This document shows positions 36,266 through 47,044 of a stretch of DNA of 64,000 nt, one piece after another. Every line of letters begins with the position of its first letter. Position 1 is the stretch's first letter. Below the pieces are notes generated by a model. The model saw only the letters and a list, made by a program, of their open reading frames with translations, searched no databases and was not told the DNA's origin. Both the position numbers and the translations under genes were made by a program. This stretch comes from Notamacropus eugenii (Eukaryota; Chordata; Mammalia; Diprotodontia; Macropodidae). The DNA is taken from assembly GCF_028372415.1 (NCBI RefSeq), contig NC_092873.1, positions 347,719,390 through 347,783,389 on the forward strand. The letters run 5' to 3'.

Positions 36266-36531
36266 CGTCCTGCCAGCCTCATTGTTATGTTTGTTCATGG
36301 CAGAGCGGGCATCTGGACGGTTCTCCCTGGCATCAGCAAACTCCCTGGACACCAGCACCCCAAAGTCGGCATCTTCACTGCAACCCCCCCACTTCCAGCC
36401 ATCCCCAGGAGGCCCCTTGTGATGGGAGTCACAGCCGCAGATTGTAGAGGTACCCTCAGCACAAGACCGGGTGACGGCAAAGGCCACCCCAGCAGAGGCG
36501 ATAGCGTGCACAAAAGCTGATTCCCGAGTGG
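36266..36531 (-). CDS. WNT3: WNT3 exon 3
   Basis: This 266-bp exon encodes 88 full codons and the end of a split Ala codon, beginning ATRESAFVHAIASAGVAFAV and ending in MNKHNNEAGRT. It includes conserved Wnt cysteines (SCAEG, ICGCDSHH) and the KWGGCSEDADFG block. The acceptor ctcacag is at 36532 on and the donor ACG|GTGAGTAAG lies at 36265. The phase-1 junction from exon 2 and phase-0 junction to exon 4 are the usual ones for WNT3/WNT3A. The translation looks nearly identical to human WNT3, with GPPGDGWKW where human has Glu for Asp. Confidence 0.98.
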
Positions 36532-36689
36532 CTGTGAGGGAAGAAAACATGTGATGTGAAGTGAGGGAATGCTGACCTAGGCCCTCTCCTCAGGGGGACC
36601 ACACTTCTTAGATAGAGAAAGGATTGGGGGGAGGGTGAGAAGGCAGCATAAGCCCTTGAGTCTGCAAGCTCATTCCAACATCAAAAACC

Positions 36690-36905
36690 CATATAGCTGT
36701 CCAGTGGCAAATTTAGTCTCAGATACTTAGGAGCTGTCTGACCCTGGGCAAGTCACTTAAACTCTTTTTGTCTCAGTTCCTCAGTTGCAAAATGGGAATA
36801 ATAATAGCACCTACCTCTCAGGGTTGATGTTATGAAGGTCAAATGTGATATTTGTAAAGCATTTAACACAGTGCCTAAAACATAGTAGGCACTTCATAAA
36901 TGCTT
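36690..36905 (+). mobile_element. MIR SINE
   Basis: 'tgaccctgggcaagtcactt', 'cagttgcaaaatgggaataa', 'cacctacctctcagggttga' and 'cctaaaacatagtaggcact' give a long sense MIR. Confidence 0.85.
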
Positions 36906-36958
36906 CCTGCCTACCTTCTCTAAGGCTAAAGCACACTGCCAAATACAGATATGAGAGG

Positions 36959-36960
<2 letters not shown>

Positions 36961-37006
<46 letters not shown>

Positions 37007-37020
37007 GGAGAGAGAGAGAC
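36961..37020 (+). repeat. (GA)n microsatellite
   Basis: A run of GA repeats with minor interruptions, continuing as purine-rich sequence to about 37110. The open frames over it are artefacts. Confidence 0.95.
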
Positions 37021-37914
37021 AGAGACAGACACACAGAGAGAGAAATGAATGAGGAGAGGAAAATGGGAAAATAAAGGAGAGAAAGAAGAGAATGGGAATG
37101 AGAAAAGGTACAGATCTCATACTATGGCACCCATGTTGTAGACATACGAATCCAGCAGACTCCCAAGCCCAGCTCCCCTCCCTCTCCAGTGGGGGTGGAT
37201 CAATAAGAATAGCTCACACTAATAAACATTCTCCTAATGACTGTGCAGAAAGTAGGCAGTGCAGGTATTTTTATCACCACTTTACAAATAAGTAAACTGA
37301 AGCTCAAAGAAATTAAGTAACAACTAATGTGTCAGACACATCTCAAACATGAGTCTTTTGACACCATGTCCAATGTCACACTACCTCTCAAAATGGCCCA
37401 GTACATGGACAAGAAGATTCCTCCAAGACTGTGCCACCAGCTCCTACCAGGGAAGGAGTGTTAACTAACAGTTTTAAGTTGTATTTGCACTAATACTTTT
37501 ATGATACCCTATATTTAATATAGAGGAATATATTTTGCTTCTCAGGATTAGAATCAGAAATCCTGTCTTTAAAATCAGAGAAGGTTAACATCTAATTCAA
37601 TTCCATTTGACAGAACATTTACAAAGAGAGATATATGAAGTTCTGATAAAACACTGTCCATGTGGAATTCCTGTGCTACAGAAATTCAGACAGTGTAAAA
37701 GAGAGACAAGAGGAAATTCTAAAAAAAAAGGAAAAGAAGATTGTTAAGTGGAGTTGGGGAGGGGAGGTAGTGCATGAAGGTTTCAAGGAGGAGGCAACCT
37801 TTGGACCCTTCCTTATCCCTGCTGACCCAGACGATTCCAGGCTCTTGAGTTGCAGTGACCAAATTCCTTTCTGGAACCGCTGGAAGTCCTCCCCTTTGAA
37901 ACTAGTCCAATAGT

Positions 37915-38885
37915 GGAAGGAAGTGACCTTGGCATTCTCTTTTCTGTCTATACTCTCTCATTTGGTGATCTCATCAGTTCCCATGGGTCCAATGATCATC
38001 TCTATGCAAATGATTCCCAGATCTATATATTAATCCCTCATCTCTCTCCTGAGCTCCAGTCCACATCCCAAAATGCCTTTTGGACATCTTGTAGTAGATG
38101 TTCTCTAGGAATCTCAAACATGTCCAAAACAGAACTCATTTCCAATCCCCTTCTGAACTTCTCTTTCTTTTGAGGGTACTACTGTCCTCAATTTTGACAT
38201 TATCCTTCACATTTCATCCTCTCTTATCCCATGTAACCACTCAGTTGCTAAGGGCATTTTTTCTGTCATTTTTAATTTTTTTTCTTCCATCCCTTCTCTC
38301 CATTCCTACCTTAATTCAGATCCCTCAGATTATTGCGATAGCTTTCTAATTGATCCACCTGTCTCAAATCCCCATCAACTCTATGTCGTTTTCTGCAGAG
38401 CTGCCAAAATAATTTTTCTAAAATATAAATGTGACCTCCCACCAATCTGCTTCAATAAACTCCAGTGGCTTCCTAGTGCCTCCAGGATCTAAGTCCTTTA
38501 TTTCATATTCAAAACTCTTCATAACTTGACCCCTTTCTACCTTTCCACTCCTCTTGTCTGTTTACTCACTTCCATAAACTCTCTGTTCCTTTACACTGTC
38601 TCCTATGCCTGAATTGGAGAGCTCTCCATCTTCACTTGCACCTCTTCGAATCCCTGGCTTCCTTCCTTCTTTAAGAGATCTTTCCTGGTACCCTCAGATG
38701 CTAGAGCCTTCTCCTCTAAAGCTACCTTCTAGTTGTATGTTGGCTTTACCTGGTTATTTGTATGTGGTCTACCCCCTCCCCTTTAAAATGTACATTCTTG
38801 AGGGAAGGGACTGTTTTGTGTATTCCTAGCACTTAACAAAGTCACATAGTAAGTGATTAATAATGCTTGTTGATTGATTGACTGA
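37915..38885 (+). mobile_element. L2 LINE, reverse-transcriptase end plus 3'UTR
   Basis: The translation at 37925-38060 reads [17 protein letters not shown]...[10 protein letters not shown], the L2 reverse transcriptase with its YADD box altered to YAND. It is followed by L2 phrases such as 'ataaactccagtggcttcct' and 'tgagggaagggactgttttg', and a TGATTGATTGACTGAC tail near 38870-38885. The roughly 970-bp sense copy is frame-broken and inactive. Confidence 0.85.
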
Positions 38886-39299
38886 CAGACTGATTATTAA
38901 ACAAAGCCCAGGGACAGGTTGGGAAAATATCATCTCCCTAGCTACTGGGATAGAGAAACAAGGGGACTTGTCTTTAATCCCTCCCTCCTCTCTTCCCACC
39001 ACTTCCCCACAGACCCCCCCACAACAGTATCCTCACCTAGAGTAGAATGGTTGCCTATGACCTGACCATGGAGAAGGGGTGACTTCTCTATGCCAATAGC
39101 ATATCAAGTCCACTGCCCTCCTCTCTTGCTCCTCCTCCCCCTTTCCATGCTTCTTATAGAGTTCACCATCCTGCAGAAAGGACAAGGCCTTGCCCAGGCA
39201 TGCAGGCTCATTGGCATGGGAGCCTCTTCAGCAGTGCTCTCTGAAGAATGCAGTGACCAACCACTAATGACGACCAAGAGACCATTTTTGATTTTCGCA

Positions 39300-39460
39300 G
39301 GGTGCAGAACATGACATGTATTTTTTGGATATGCAGAATGTGAGATTTTTTTTTTTTGCTGGAATATGAATGTTACAAGGGTCTTGTATATCTTTTTTCT
39401 TTTTGCAAGGGGATGGGGGTGGAAAGAAAATTGATTTTTCTTAAATACAAAAAAAAATGA
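39300..39460 (+). mobile_element. Unclassified A-rich retroposon end, copy 2
   Basis: 'tgtattttttggatatgcag', 'gttacaagggtcttgtatat' and 'gcaaggggatgggggtggaa' then 'aaatacaaaaaaaaatgaag'. It matches the family seen at 33215. Confidence 0.45.
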
Positions 39461-39599
39461 AGATGAGCCTACAGCCCACTGAGTACCTCTGTGTTCTCCC
39501 TATAGGTTCAGAAGCTGTTGAATAAAATTGGGAGGGGGCAAGGAATGAAATTCAGGTAGCTCTAAGAGTCCCCATGGTTTGGAGTAGGGATCCCCACTC

Positions 39600-40260
39600 A
39601 TTCTCTCCGCCTGCTGTCTCAAGGCGCCCCGAAACCTAAGCGCCCTCTCTTCTGGACTCGACCCGTGGGATGTGGAGAAGAAAGCAAGCCGGAGTCTGTA
39701 AACTGGGAAGAAAAGCCAGCGTTCTTCGGGAAGGGAGGAAGAACCCGAAAAACTTCACCCCAACCCTGAACCTCGCGAGCCGCCCCCGCCCTCACCCCCC
39801 CAGCGGGTCCATGCTGAGCCCGGGGAGGAATTTCCCAGAGCCGTCTTGGGTTCCCAGCCCTGGGGAGGGGCAGGAAGGGGGCCGCGGGGCGGGAGGGATT
39901 AGAGAGCCTGAGAACTGCGGCTGACAGTGAGCCCCTGTGCCTAGCCCCCATCCGGCCGGCCGTTACCTGCTGGGCCACTCAATCTCCCTTTGTTCCCCCC
40001 GTGTCACACTGTATTATCCGCCTAATGTGGCAGGCTTCCTCTGGCCACTGCGCCCAGGGCTCCAGGGCCCGGCATTCCCTGCCGCCACCGCGTAGCAACG
40101 GGCAGCTCCCCCCAGCCGGGCCTCCCCCTCCCGGGCCGCGCGGGGCCGGGAAATCCCTATTGATGGGGCTCCCGCCCCCCCGCCGCTCCCCGGGCAGAAT
40201 GGGGGAAAGGGCGTGTGAATGGCGCGGCGATGTGAAATGAGTGTGGCGGGGGCCGGGCCC
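39600..40260. promoter_or_regulatory. CpG island in WNT3 intron 2, candidate internal promoter or enhancer
   Basis: About 660 bp rich in CG dinucleotides and in runs such as gccgcggggcggg and ggccgcgcggggccggg, while CpG is almost absent elsewhere in the window. A TCF/LEF-type CTTTGTT lies at 39988-39994. On the minus strand a donor-like CAGCAG|GTAACG occurs at about 39966, so an alternative first exon running toward WNT3 exon 3 is possible. TATA-like and A/T-rich text (tcaatcaatataagctcatt) follows at about 40300. No repeat is visible in it. Its function is inferred. Confidence 0.6.
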
Positions 40261-41027
40261 GCAGCCCCAGCCTCACAGTGGGGGACAAGGCTTAGCCCTT
40301 TTTCAATCAATATAAGCTCATTTTGCTCTATCCTCCCCCAGCTCCTCCCTGGAAAAGGGGAGAGAAAAAAATCCGGAGTTTGTAACATGACCACCCGCCC
40401 TGTTTCCTACCCTGGCCCCTCCTGCTCTCAGCAACTTGGCTTGCCCCTGCCCCTACCCTTGCCCCCCTGCACACTCCCCCCCGGACCTCCGGCCTCTCCC
40501 CTTTCCTGTCTTGGTTCCCTGGCATCTGACCCTTGCTCCGGCCCAACTCAGGGCCCTGGGCATCTGAATCTCTCAAACACTCTCCCAAGACTCAGTCCTA
40601 CAGACTCATCTCTCCACACTTCCATCTGATCTGTCGTTGCTTTTCTGCTACCTGGTGAAGACCCTCAGGCCTATGTCTGATGCCCTCCGCGTTGTCAACG
40701 TATCCTTCACTCCCTACCTCTTGGGATCCATCGGGCTGGCAGTACAGATCCTCATTACCAGCCTTGCCCTGGCTGTGTTCCGAGGTCAAACTTTCATTCT
40801 AACTGTCCTCTCTTCCACTGGAGGTTCTGTGCTTTTCCTGACAGCCTTGGTCCTAGGAAATGCTTCATGAGACAGGCCATGCCCCTGCTTTCTGGGATTT
40901 CAAAGCCCTGGCCAGTGATTAGGCCAGTGTGGATAGGTAGGATGGGGTTGGGGTGTTGGTGGGAAGGGGGTCCAGAGGTAGACATCATTATAACAAAAAA
41001 CAATTTCTAGCTGCAGTGTGTGTGTAT

Positions 41028-41040
41028 GGGGGGGGGGGGG
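41028..41040 (+). repeat. Poly(G) run
   Basis: Thirteen consecutive G bases after a short GT tract; likely variable. Confidence 0.85.
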
Positions 41041-41294
41041 TGTAGAGGTGGGGTGGAGTTGTGAACCAAGGGAATTAGAGACAGTCCCTAGGCTTTGACA
41101 GTTTGCAATCTAAGAAAGACAAAACTAACAAGAAATATACGTAAGGAGTGCAGGAAATAGAACATTTGAAAAATCATGAATGGACATTGTGGTATGTGGA
41201 AGACCAAATTGTTTAGTTAAAATTAACTGTAGTTATTTGTGTACATGTCTTAACACACACAGAGAGACACACAGATATATACACATTTTAGTGG

Positions 41295-41403
41295 GTAAGC
41301 TCTTTGAGGACAAGGGCTGTCTCATCAATCTTTGTCATTCAGGGCACCCATCCCAGTATACTGCACACGGTAGGTGTTTGATAATTGCTATTAAATTGAA
41401 CTG
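41295..41403 (+). mobile_element. L2 LINE 3' end
   Basis: 'tctttgaggacaagggctgt' and 'gcacacggtaggtgtttgat' identify a degenerate L2 3' end. Confidence 0.7.
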
Positions 41404-41589
41404 TCAGACATGTTGCTATGAAAGCATTCCCTGAAACTGCCTTCAAATGTTCAAACATACTTCTAAAATACAAACACTCTTTACTTTGGGCATATAAAGC
41501 AGAACCTTTTATGTAACTGATGAGCTCTGGTAAAAGAAGTATAGTTGTTTAGAACCATAAATAATATATTTTCTATTCCCTTTTGTATA

Positions 41590-42240
41590 CAATAGCCAGC
41601 ATATAGTCTTTAGCTTTATCCAAAATGTGTGTGTGTGAGTGTGTGTGTGTGTGTGTGTGTAATATCCAGGCTCTAGTCTTTAGCTATCATATATATTTTA
41701 TGAATAGGCATGAGTATGTAGATTTATGTGTATAAGGATGAGTATATATAGATGCATGAAATATATCTATATTTCTCTATGACAATAGTAAATATTTCAT
41801 CTTTAACTATCACACATAGTTTGTGAAAAGGCATGAATATGTGGGTATGTGTGTATACATAGATTTATGAAATATATCTCTATATCTAGTCTTTAGCTAT
41901 CATATATATTTAATGAATAGGCATAAGTGGGTATATATATATATAAATGTCTATGAAATGTATCTGTTTCTCCATGACAGCAGCCAGTATTTGGTCTGTA
42001 GTCATTATATACATTTTATGAGTAGGCATGAGTTTGTGTATATGAAATATATATACATATGTATATATTCTATGGCAATAGTATGTAGGTATAATATGTA
42101 TTTTATGAATAGGTATGTGTGTGCATATATATATATGAAATATCTTTATTTTTCTCTATGACAATAACCAGTATTTGGTCTTTAGCTATCATATATATTT
42201 ATGTGAATACATATGTTTGTATGTATATACACATACATGC
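41590..42240 (+). repeat. AT-rich minisatellite, about six degenerate units
   Basis: The motif 'tctttagctatcatatatat' followed by 'tttatgaataggcatgagt' and 'atgaaatatatctatatttc' with 'ctatgacaatag' recurs at about 41677, 41799, 41890, 41995, 42085 and 42178, with unit lengths of roughly 90-120 bp. GT and AT microsatellite tracts (e.g. 41624-41660) are interspersed. Confidence 0.8.
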
Positions 42241-42584
42241 ACGCATATAGTGAAGAAGGCTAAAGCTCAGTGCTAGCTATTGTCCACAAAGGACTTCATG
42301 CATTGATCAAGAGTGCTTTCAGAGGTGGAAAAGAGTTCCACTGCAGTCCTATGACGGAGAACAGATGAGGCCCAAGGAGTTTTAGATCCCAATTCAGCCT
42401 CATATGTCCATCTCCTTCCCTACCAGGAAACAGAGAACCTGTTACTCCCTAAGACCATCAAGTAGAGAAGGGTAAGTAAGGCCTCACCAGTTGCCAAATT
42501 TTTCTTTGCCACTAATAAACTGAAGGAAGAAACAACTTTGTCCAGTGCTACATAAGAAGCAAAAATGGAAAAGGGAATAATAAT

Positions 42585-43205
42585 AAAAGCTGACATTAAT
42601 ATAAAGTGCTTACAAAGTGCTTTGTATACAACATTGCATTTGATCTTCACAACAATCGTATTAAAAGGTACTAGGTGGAGTAGTGCCTAGAGTTTGGGGC
42701 TTGGAGTTAGGAAAATCTGATTTAAACTCCTATATCAGATGCTTACTAGTTGAGTTTCCCTGAGCAAGTCACTTCACCTCTCTCAGTCTCAGTTTCCTCA
42801 TTTGTAAAATACGGATATTACTAATAGTATTTACCCCGAGGGGTTGTTGTGAGAATTAAGTGAAATTTTAAATATATACATATGTATACACACATATACA
42901 TACATATATGTATATGTAATGATTGTATATTATAACATTATATTTAATTACATATTGTGGATAGATAGATATAGACATAAAGCACTTTGCAAACCTTAAT
43001 GTGCTATATAAATCCGAGCTATCATTATTATTTTTATTATTATTATTAGAGGTATCATTATTCCCGTTTTACAGATGAGGAAACAGAATCAGAGAACTTA
43101 ATTGACTTGCCCAAGGTAACACAGCTAATAAATGTAAGAGGCAGAACTCAGCTTAGATTTCCCTGACTCTAGGTTCAGCATGCTAACCACCACACCACAC
43201 AGCCT
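42585..43205 (-). mobile_element. Antisense MIR split by a sense MIR
   Basis: Antisense halves at 42585-42666 ('ttgatcttcacaacaatcgt') and 43049-43205 ('ttcccgttttacagatgagg', 'gcccaaggtaacacagctaa') flank a separate sense MIR. The short repeat 'aggta' at both junctions fits a small target duplication. Confidence 0.75.
42667..43048 (+). mobile_element. MIR SINE, sense, nested, with internal AT microsatellite
   Basis: 'gtgcctagagtttggggctt', 'cctgagcaagtcacttcacc', 'cagtttcctcatttgtaaaa' and 'aaagcactttgcaaacctta' form a full sense MIR. It is expanded by an (AT/ATAC)n tract at about 42872-42975. Confidence 0.8.
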
Positions 43206-43227
43206 CTCTAAAAAGCGGAGAAACATC

Positions 43228-43425
43228 CTATCATGAGGTAAAGCACTGGCCCTGGAGTCAGTAGACTTGGGTTCAGATCCTAGTTCCTACGAATTGGACA
43301 GAATCTAAGCAAATGACCCAGTAGCTGATTCTCATTTCCTGTTCCTGTAAAATAGTGATAATCATTACTAACAATGGTAAGGAAAGTGCTTTGTAAGACT
43401 TCAAGTGCTTAAACATGATTCATTA
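43228..43425 (+). mobile_element. MIR SINE
   Basis: 'aaagcactggccctggagtc', 'agtagacttgggttcagatc' and 'ttcctgttcctgtaaaatag' show a sense MIR. Confidence 0.75.
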
Positions 43426-43619
43426 TTATTTCTGGGTGAAGAGAATAGAGGGCAGGAGAAAAGGAGAAAGTATTAGGGGAAGAAAATTTAGCGATAGAGG
43501 AAAAGAGAAAAGAGAGAGGGAAAGCTTGGAAAGTAGATGGGTAGGTTTAGTACAGAGTGACTCCAATCACATATTCTAAAGTTCTCATGCACACATTTGA
43601 AAGCATTTCATACTTTCTT

Positions 43620-43785
43620 CCCTTCACTACTTCACTATCTTTGACCATCTCATCTCCAATAGATTGTGACCTCCTGGGATGCAAGGGACAGTCTTTTGTC
43701 TTTCTTTGTATCTGCACCCAGTGCTTGGCAAGTAATGGATTTGATAAATGCTTATTGACTGACTGACTGATTAACTGGTGGGCAA
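43620..43785 (+). mobile_element. L2 LINE 3' end
   Basis: 'tgtctttctttgtatctgca', 'cccagtgcttggcaagtaat' and 'gcttattgactgactgactg' form an L2 3' end with the tail repeat. Confidence 0.8.
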
Positions 43786-44471
43786 TATCTGCCTTATTAT
43801 TCATTTGAAGACCAGCCAAAGACAACTCCTTGAATCCTGAATCCAGGAGATCCCAATTAGATGCCCAATTTTCAACAACCCACTGGGAGAAGTCACACTA
43901 ATTAACAATCCCACCAAGCCTCTCCCCATCCTTCCACACTTCACTGCCAGTACTAGCTGCTGTAGGGGGATCTGTACCCATGCATGAATGCTGAGTTCTC
44001 TCAAAATGGCCTAGGAGTAAGGTAAGCAAGTGTTTGAGCTCTAACTAGCCTCCTAAAAGTGAAAACAACTTAAAAGTAATAGGTGCTGATGGCAAAGACC
44101 AGCGTCACATTTTCATCCACCTACATCCCAGCTTACCTAAGAAACAGTCCCCTTCACTATCAGCAAAAATGTTTATTTTTCCCAAGCATAATGATTGTGT
44201 TTGCCTTTCCTGAAGTCTCATTGTCCCGTTTTCCCCCTTTTCCAACCCACCTTCAACACAGGATGAAATCTAAAGGGACAGAGAAAAAGGCAGAATTCAG
44301 TCTTTAGGGAGTCAGGAAGGCTAGCATCATATTTAGACAGCTGGGTTTGGAATATAAGGGTTGCCAGTCTTCCAGGGATGTTGAGGAGTGGATACAGTGA
44401 CCTGTGGTGGCAACCTGAACCACCCACAAATTCTGCTTTCTCCCTAGCCAGGCAGTATCTTGTGGACTCAC

Positions 44472-44713
44472 CTTTGTCAAGAACAGGCCCAAAGATGGCC
44501 AAGCTGTCATCAATGGTAGTACAGTTCCAACGTCGACCCCGGAACTGATGCTGACATTCTTGGATGCCCAGCTTCACTCCCTCTGCCACACTGGGCATGA
44601 TCTCAATGTAGTTGCGGCAGAAACGAAGCTGCTTGGGGACAAGGCCAGGAATGGAGCCACAGAGCAGAGGCTGGGACCCCAATGATGTATACTGTTGCCC
44701 CAGAGCCAGGGAC
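44472..44713 (-). CDS. WNT3: WNT3 exon 2
   Basis: This 242-bp exon encodes 80 residues starting SLALGQQYTSLGSQPLLCGS and ending TTIDDSLAIFGPVLDK. It contains the first Wnt cysteines (PLLCGS, RFCRNY, IQECQHQF) and the N-glycosylation sequon in RWNCTT. The acceptor is ctattacag at 44714 on. The first base G completes a Trp codon started in exon 1, and the donor AAAG|GTGAGTCC is phase 1. With exons 3 and 4 it gives 328 residues, so only about 27 N-terminal residues (signal peptide) are missing from the 355 expected. The open frame runs on past the donor as intron read-through. Confidence 0.98.
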
Positions 44714-44965
44714 CTGTAATAGAGAGCAGAGAGTTACAGAGGCACAGTCAGCATCCCCACCACCAAGTACTTATCCAGTGCTTTCCATGCTTTGGGCACC
44801 AGACAGAAAAGTAACAGGTACAGTAGAAAGAAAGAGCATTGAAATGGGAGTCAACACACTTGAGCTTTCATCTTGTTTCTTCTCTGGAAGCCATGGTACT
44901 TTTCAGTACCACTTTCCAGGCCTCTTAGTTTTTCCTTTCTATAACATGAATGAATTTAACTAGAT

Positions 44966-45391
44966 CAAGGGGTTCTTAATCCAGAATGCTTGAATTGGTT
45001 TTTTAAAACTAATTTGATAACTTTATTTCATTCTTAAATATATTTTATTTTCCCCAATTACATGTTAAAACAATTTTTGGCATTCTTTTCACGTTTTGAG
45101 TTCCAAATTCTATCCCTTCCTTCCTCACTCCCCTCCCCGCTCCCTGCCTGAGAGGGCAAGCAATCAGATATAAGTCATACATATGCAATCATTTAAAACA
45201 TTTCCATATTAGTCATTTTGTACAAGAAGACTCAAATAAAATAAAAAGAATGAAAGAAAGTGAAATATATTGAGTTCCTTTGTAATTATGTGAATTTTGT
45301 GCATTTAAAAACCTTATTCTGAGAAGGGGTCCATAGGCTTCATCAGATTGACAAAAGGAGACCATGACACAAAAAAGGTTTGGAACCCCTG
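44966..45391 (-). mobile_element. hAT-type DNA transposon remnant, split by an L1 3' end
   Basis: The ends CAAGGGGTTCTTAATCC (44966) and AGGTTTGGAACCCCTG (45391) are imperfect inverted repeats, and 'ggggtccataggcttcatca' is a typical internal phrase. The flanks aactagat and gactcaat could be a worn 8-bp duplication (5 of 8). An antisense L1 3' end occupies about 45036-45265. A relative in opposite orientation is at 54120. Confidence 0.6.
45036..45265 (-). mobile_element. L1 3'UTR end, antisense
   Basis: 'tttccccaattacatgttaa', 'cgttttgagttccaaattct', 'gagggcaagcaatcagatat' and 'catttccatattagtcattt' are the antisense 3' end of the marsupial L1, inserted in the hAT remnant. Confidence 0.75.
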
Positions 45392-45454
45392 GACTCAATG
45401 ATTTCTAAGGTCTTTTCTAGCCCTTACATTCTAGGGTCTCTGTAGCTGAGATCA

Positions 45455-45620
45455 TAGGATCATAGATTTAGAACTGCAAGGCACCTAAGAAGCCACTCAT
45501 TTTATAGATAAGGAAACTGAGGCACAAAGAAGTCAAATGACTTGCCTAGGGGAGTGTCTAAAGAAGAGACTTTGACCTAGCTTTTCTGGGTCAAATCTAG
45601 CACTCTTATCCCTTACTCTA
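45455..45620 (-). mobile_element. MIR-like SINE, antisense
   Basis: 'ttttatagataaggaaactg' and 'aggcacaaagaagtcaaatg' in a degenerate antisense MIR. Confidence 0.7.
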
Positions 45621-45789
45621 TGCTGTCACAGAAGGTCCCCTTACTTCTCCTTGGAAAAAAAATCCACCCAAACCTGTGGGGAAACATACGGAAACCAGTG
45701 GTTTGGTCTTATTGGTCAGGACAAAAGGGCCCAAGTCAAAAGTTCAACCAAAAAGATTATGTGAGCTAGAAAGATCTTTCTGCCAAGGA

Positions 45790-45905
45790 TCCAGGAGTCA
45801 TTGTAGTTAGAGTCAGAAGCAACCTTGGAGATCATCAGTTTTACAGAGGAAGAAACTGAGGCCCAGAGGTGTGAAGGGAGCTGCTCAGATGATGAAACAG
45901 ATGGT
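45790..45905 (-). mobile_element. MIR-like SINE, antisense
   Basis: 'ttttacagaggaagaaactg' and 'aggcccagaggtgtgaaggg'. Confidence 0.65.
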
Positions 45906-46329
45906 GAAATATGTTTCCAGAGGATGTTATGGGTAAGGTTTTAAGAAAAAAAGTTGATGGTTATTTTTCTAGACCAGTTTTAGCAATAGAGTCTGATGAA
46001 GAATAGATTTGGATCTAGGTCTAGGCTCTGTCTCTGCCACGTGGCCTTAGGTATATCACTTTCATTGTCTGATCTACTGTGATGTAAAAGAGTTGGACTA
46101 CCAACTCTCCTCTAGGTTTGACATTCTACAGTGCTAGGTGACTTTAAGAACCTGTATCTATAGATTCTGTACATTCTTGGAAGATCTTAATGACTTTACC
46201 CAGAGTCCCAGCTCTAAACCACACCCAGAGAGATGGCAAAGGAAGCCTGGAGGATGATTAGATAAAACCCCCAACCTTATAGTGCCCATGACTCTGCCCA
46301 TAGGAGAGCTCATATCAATCATCAAGCAT

Positions 46330-46665
46330 GTATTGTTATTATATATTATATTCTCTATTAATAATATATTGTTACATAATATCTATATTATAATATAATT
46401 GTATAGTATATACAACATGTAAATATTTACATCTAACATAAATATACTATGTATCATACACATATAAATATTCATATATAGTATACAAATGTATCACATT
46501 ATTGTATATTGTATTATATGTTGTATATATAAATTATTAATAATATTAGGCACTATAATATATAATATTGTTTTACTATATGATCATATAACATAATAGT
46601 AAAGATTTCTTATTGTATATAAATATATTGTCATATTTATTATATATGATATATTATTTTATTTA
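46330..46665. repeat. AT-rich low-complexity tract
   Basis: About 330 bp composed mostly of TATA/ATAT and AATAT permutations with scattered GT and CA. No unit is regular enough to define a period. Confidence 0.85.
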
Positions 46666-46900
46666 TAAAAGCACTACTTATATAGTGCTTTCAGGTTTGC
46701 AGAACATTTTGCATGGTTTATCTCATTTGATACAACAAACCTGTGAAGCGGTTGTTATCCCCATTTTACAGATGAGGAAACTAAGGTACTAGTTTTCTCA
46801 GAAACTAGATGGCGGTCAAGTGATTTGTCCAGTATCACGGTGCTAGTAAATTTCTAAGACAGGATTCAAACTCCACTTTGCCTCTGCTGACCTGCCTTGT
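46665..46900 (-). mobile_element. MIR SINE, antisense
   Basis: 'aaagcactacttatatagtg', 'gttatccccattttacagat' and 'gaggaaactaaggtac' indicate a long antisense MIR. Confidence 0.75.
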
Positions 46901-47044
46901 TTTTTCACTTCTATGGAACAAGATGTCTCTGAAGGGTTAAGATTATTACCTCCAGTCTCATCACCGTGCTGCTAACTCAAGCCTTGACTGACACAACCTC
47001 CCTCTGCCTCTTCTCCTTTATGACTGGGGAGATGAAAGATGCCT

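Larger units (their letters stand above)
36532..44471 (-). other. WNT3: WNT3 intron 2, overview
   Basis: This 7.9 kb intron contains a MIR and a GA tract (36690-37020), unique sequence (37020-37910), an L2 (37915-38885), a CpG island (39600-40260), GC-moderate unique sequence (40260-41290), an AT-rich minisatellite (41590-42240) and nested MIRs (42585-43420). No supported coding exon was found within it. Confidence 0.85.

Noticed and set aside
36811..37120. Frames of RERERE or SLSLSL repeats (also at 63.7-63.99 kb)
   Set aside because: Translation of GA/GT dinucleotide tracts, not proteins.
39619..40629. Several overlapping 80-136 codon frames in and beside the CpG island
   Set aside because: They run in both strands and several frames, rich in P, R, G as expected from GC-rich sequence; no recognisable domain, so not called as genes.
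40637..40870. 77-codon frame with hydrophobic stretches, resembling a membrane protein
   Set aside because: No family recognised, no splice sites or poly(A) context that support it, and hydrophobicity of this length can arise by chance.
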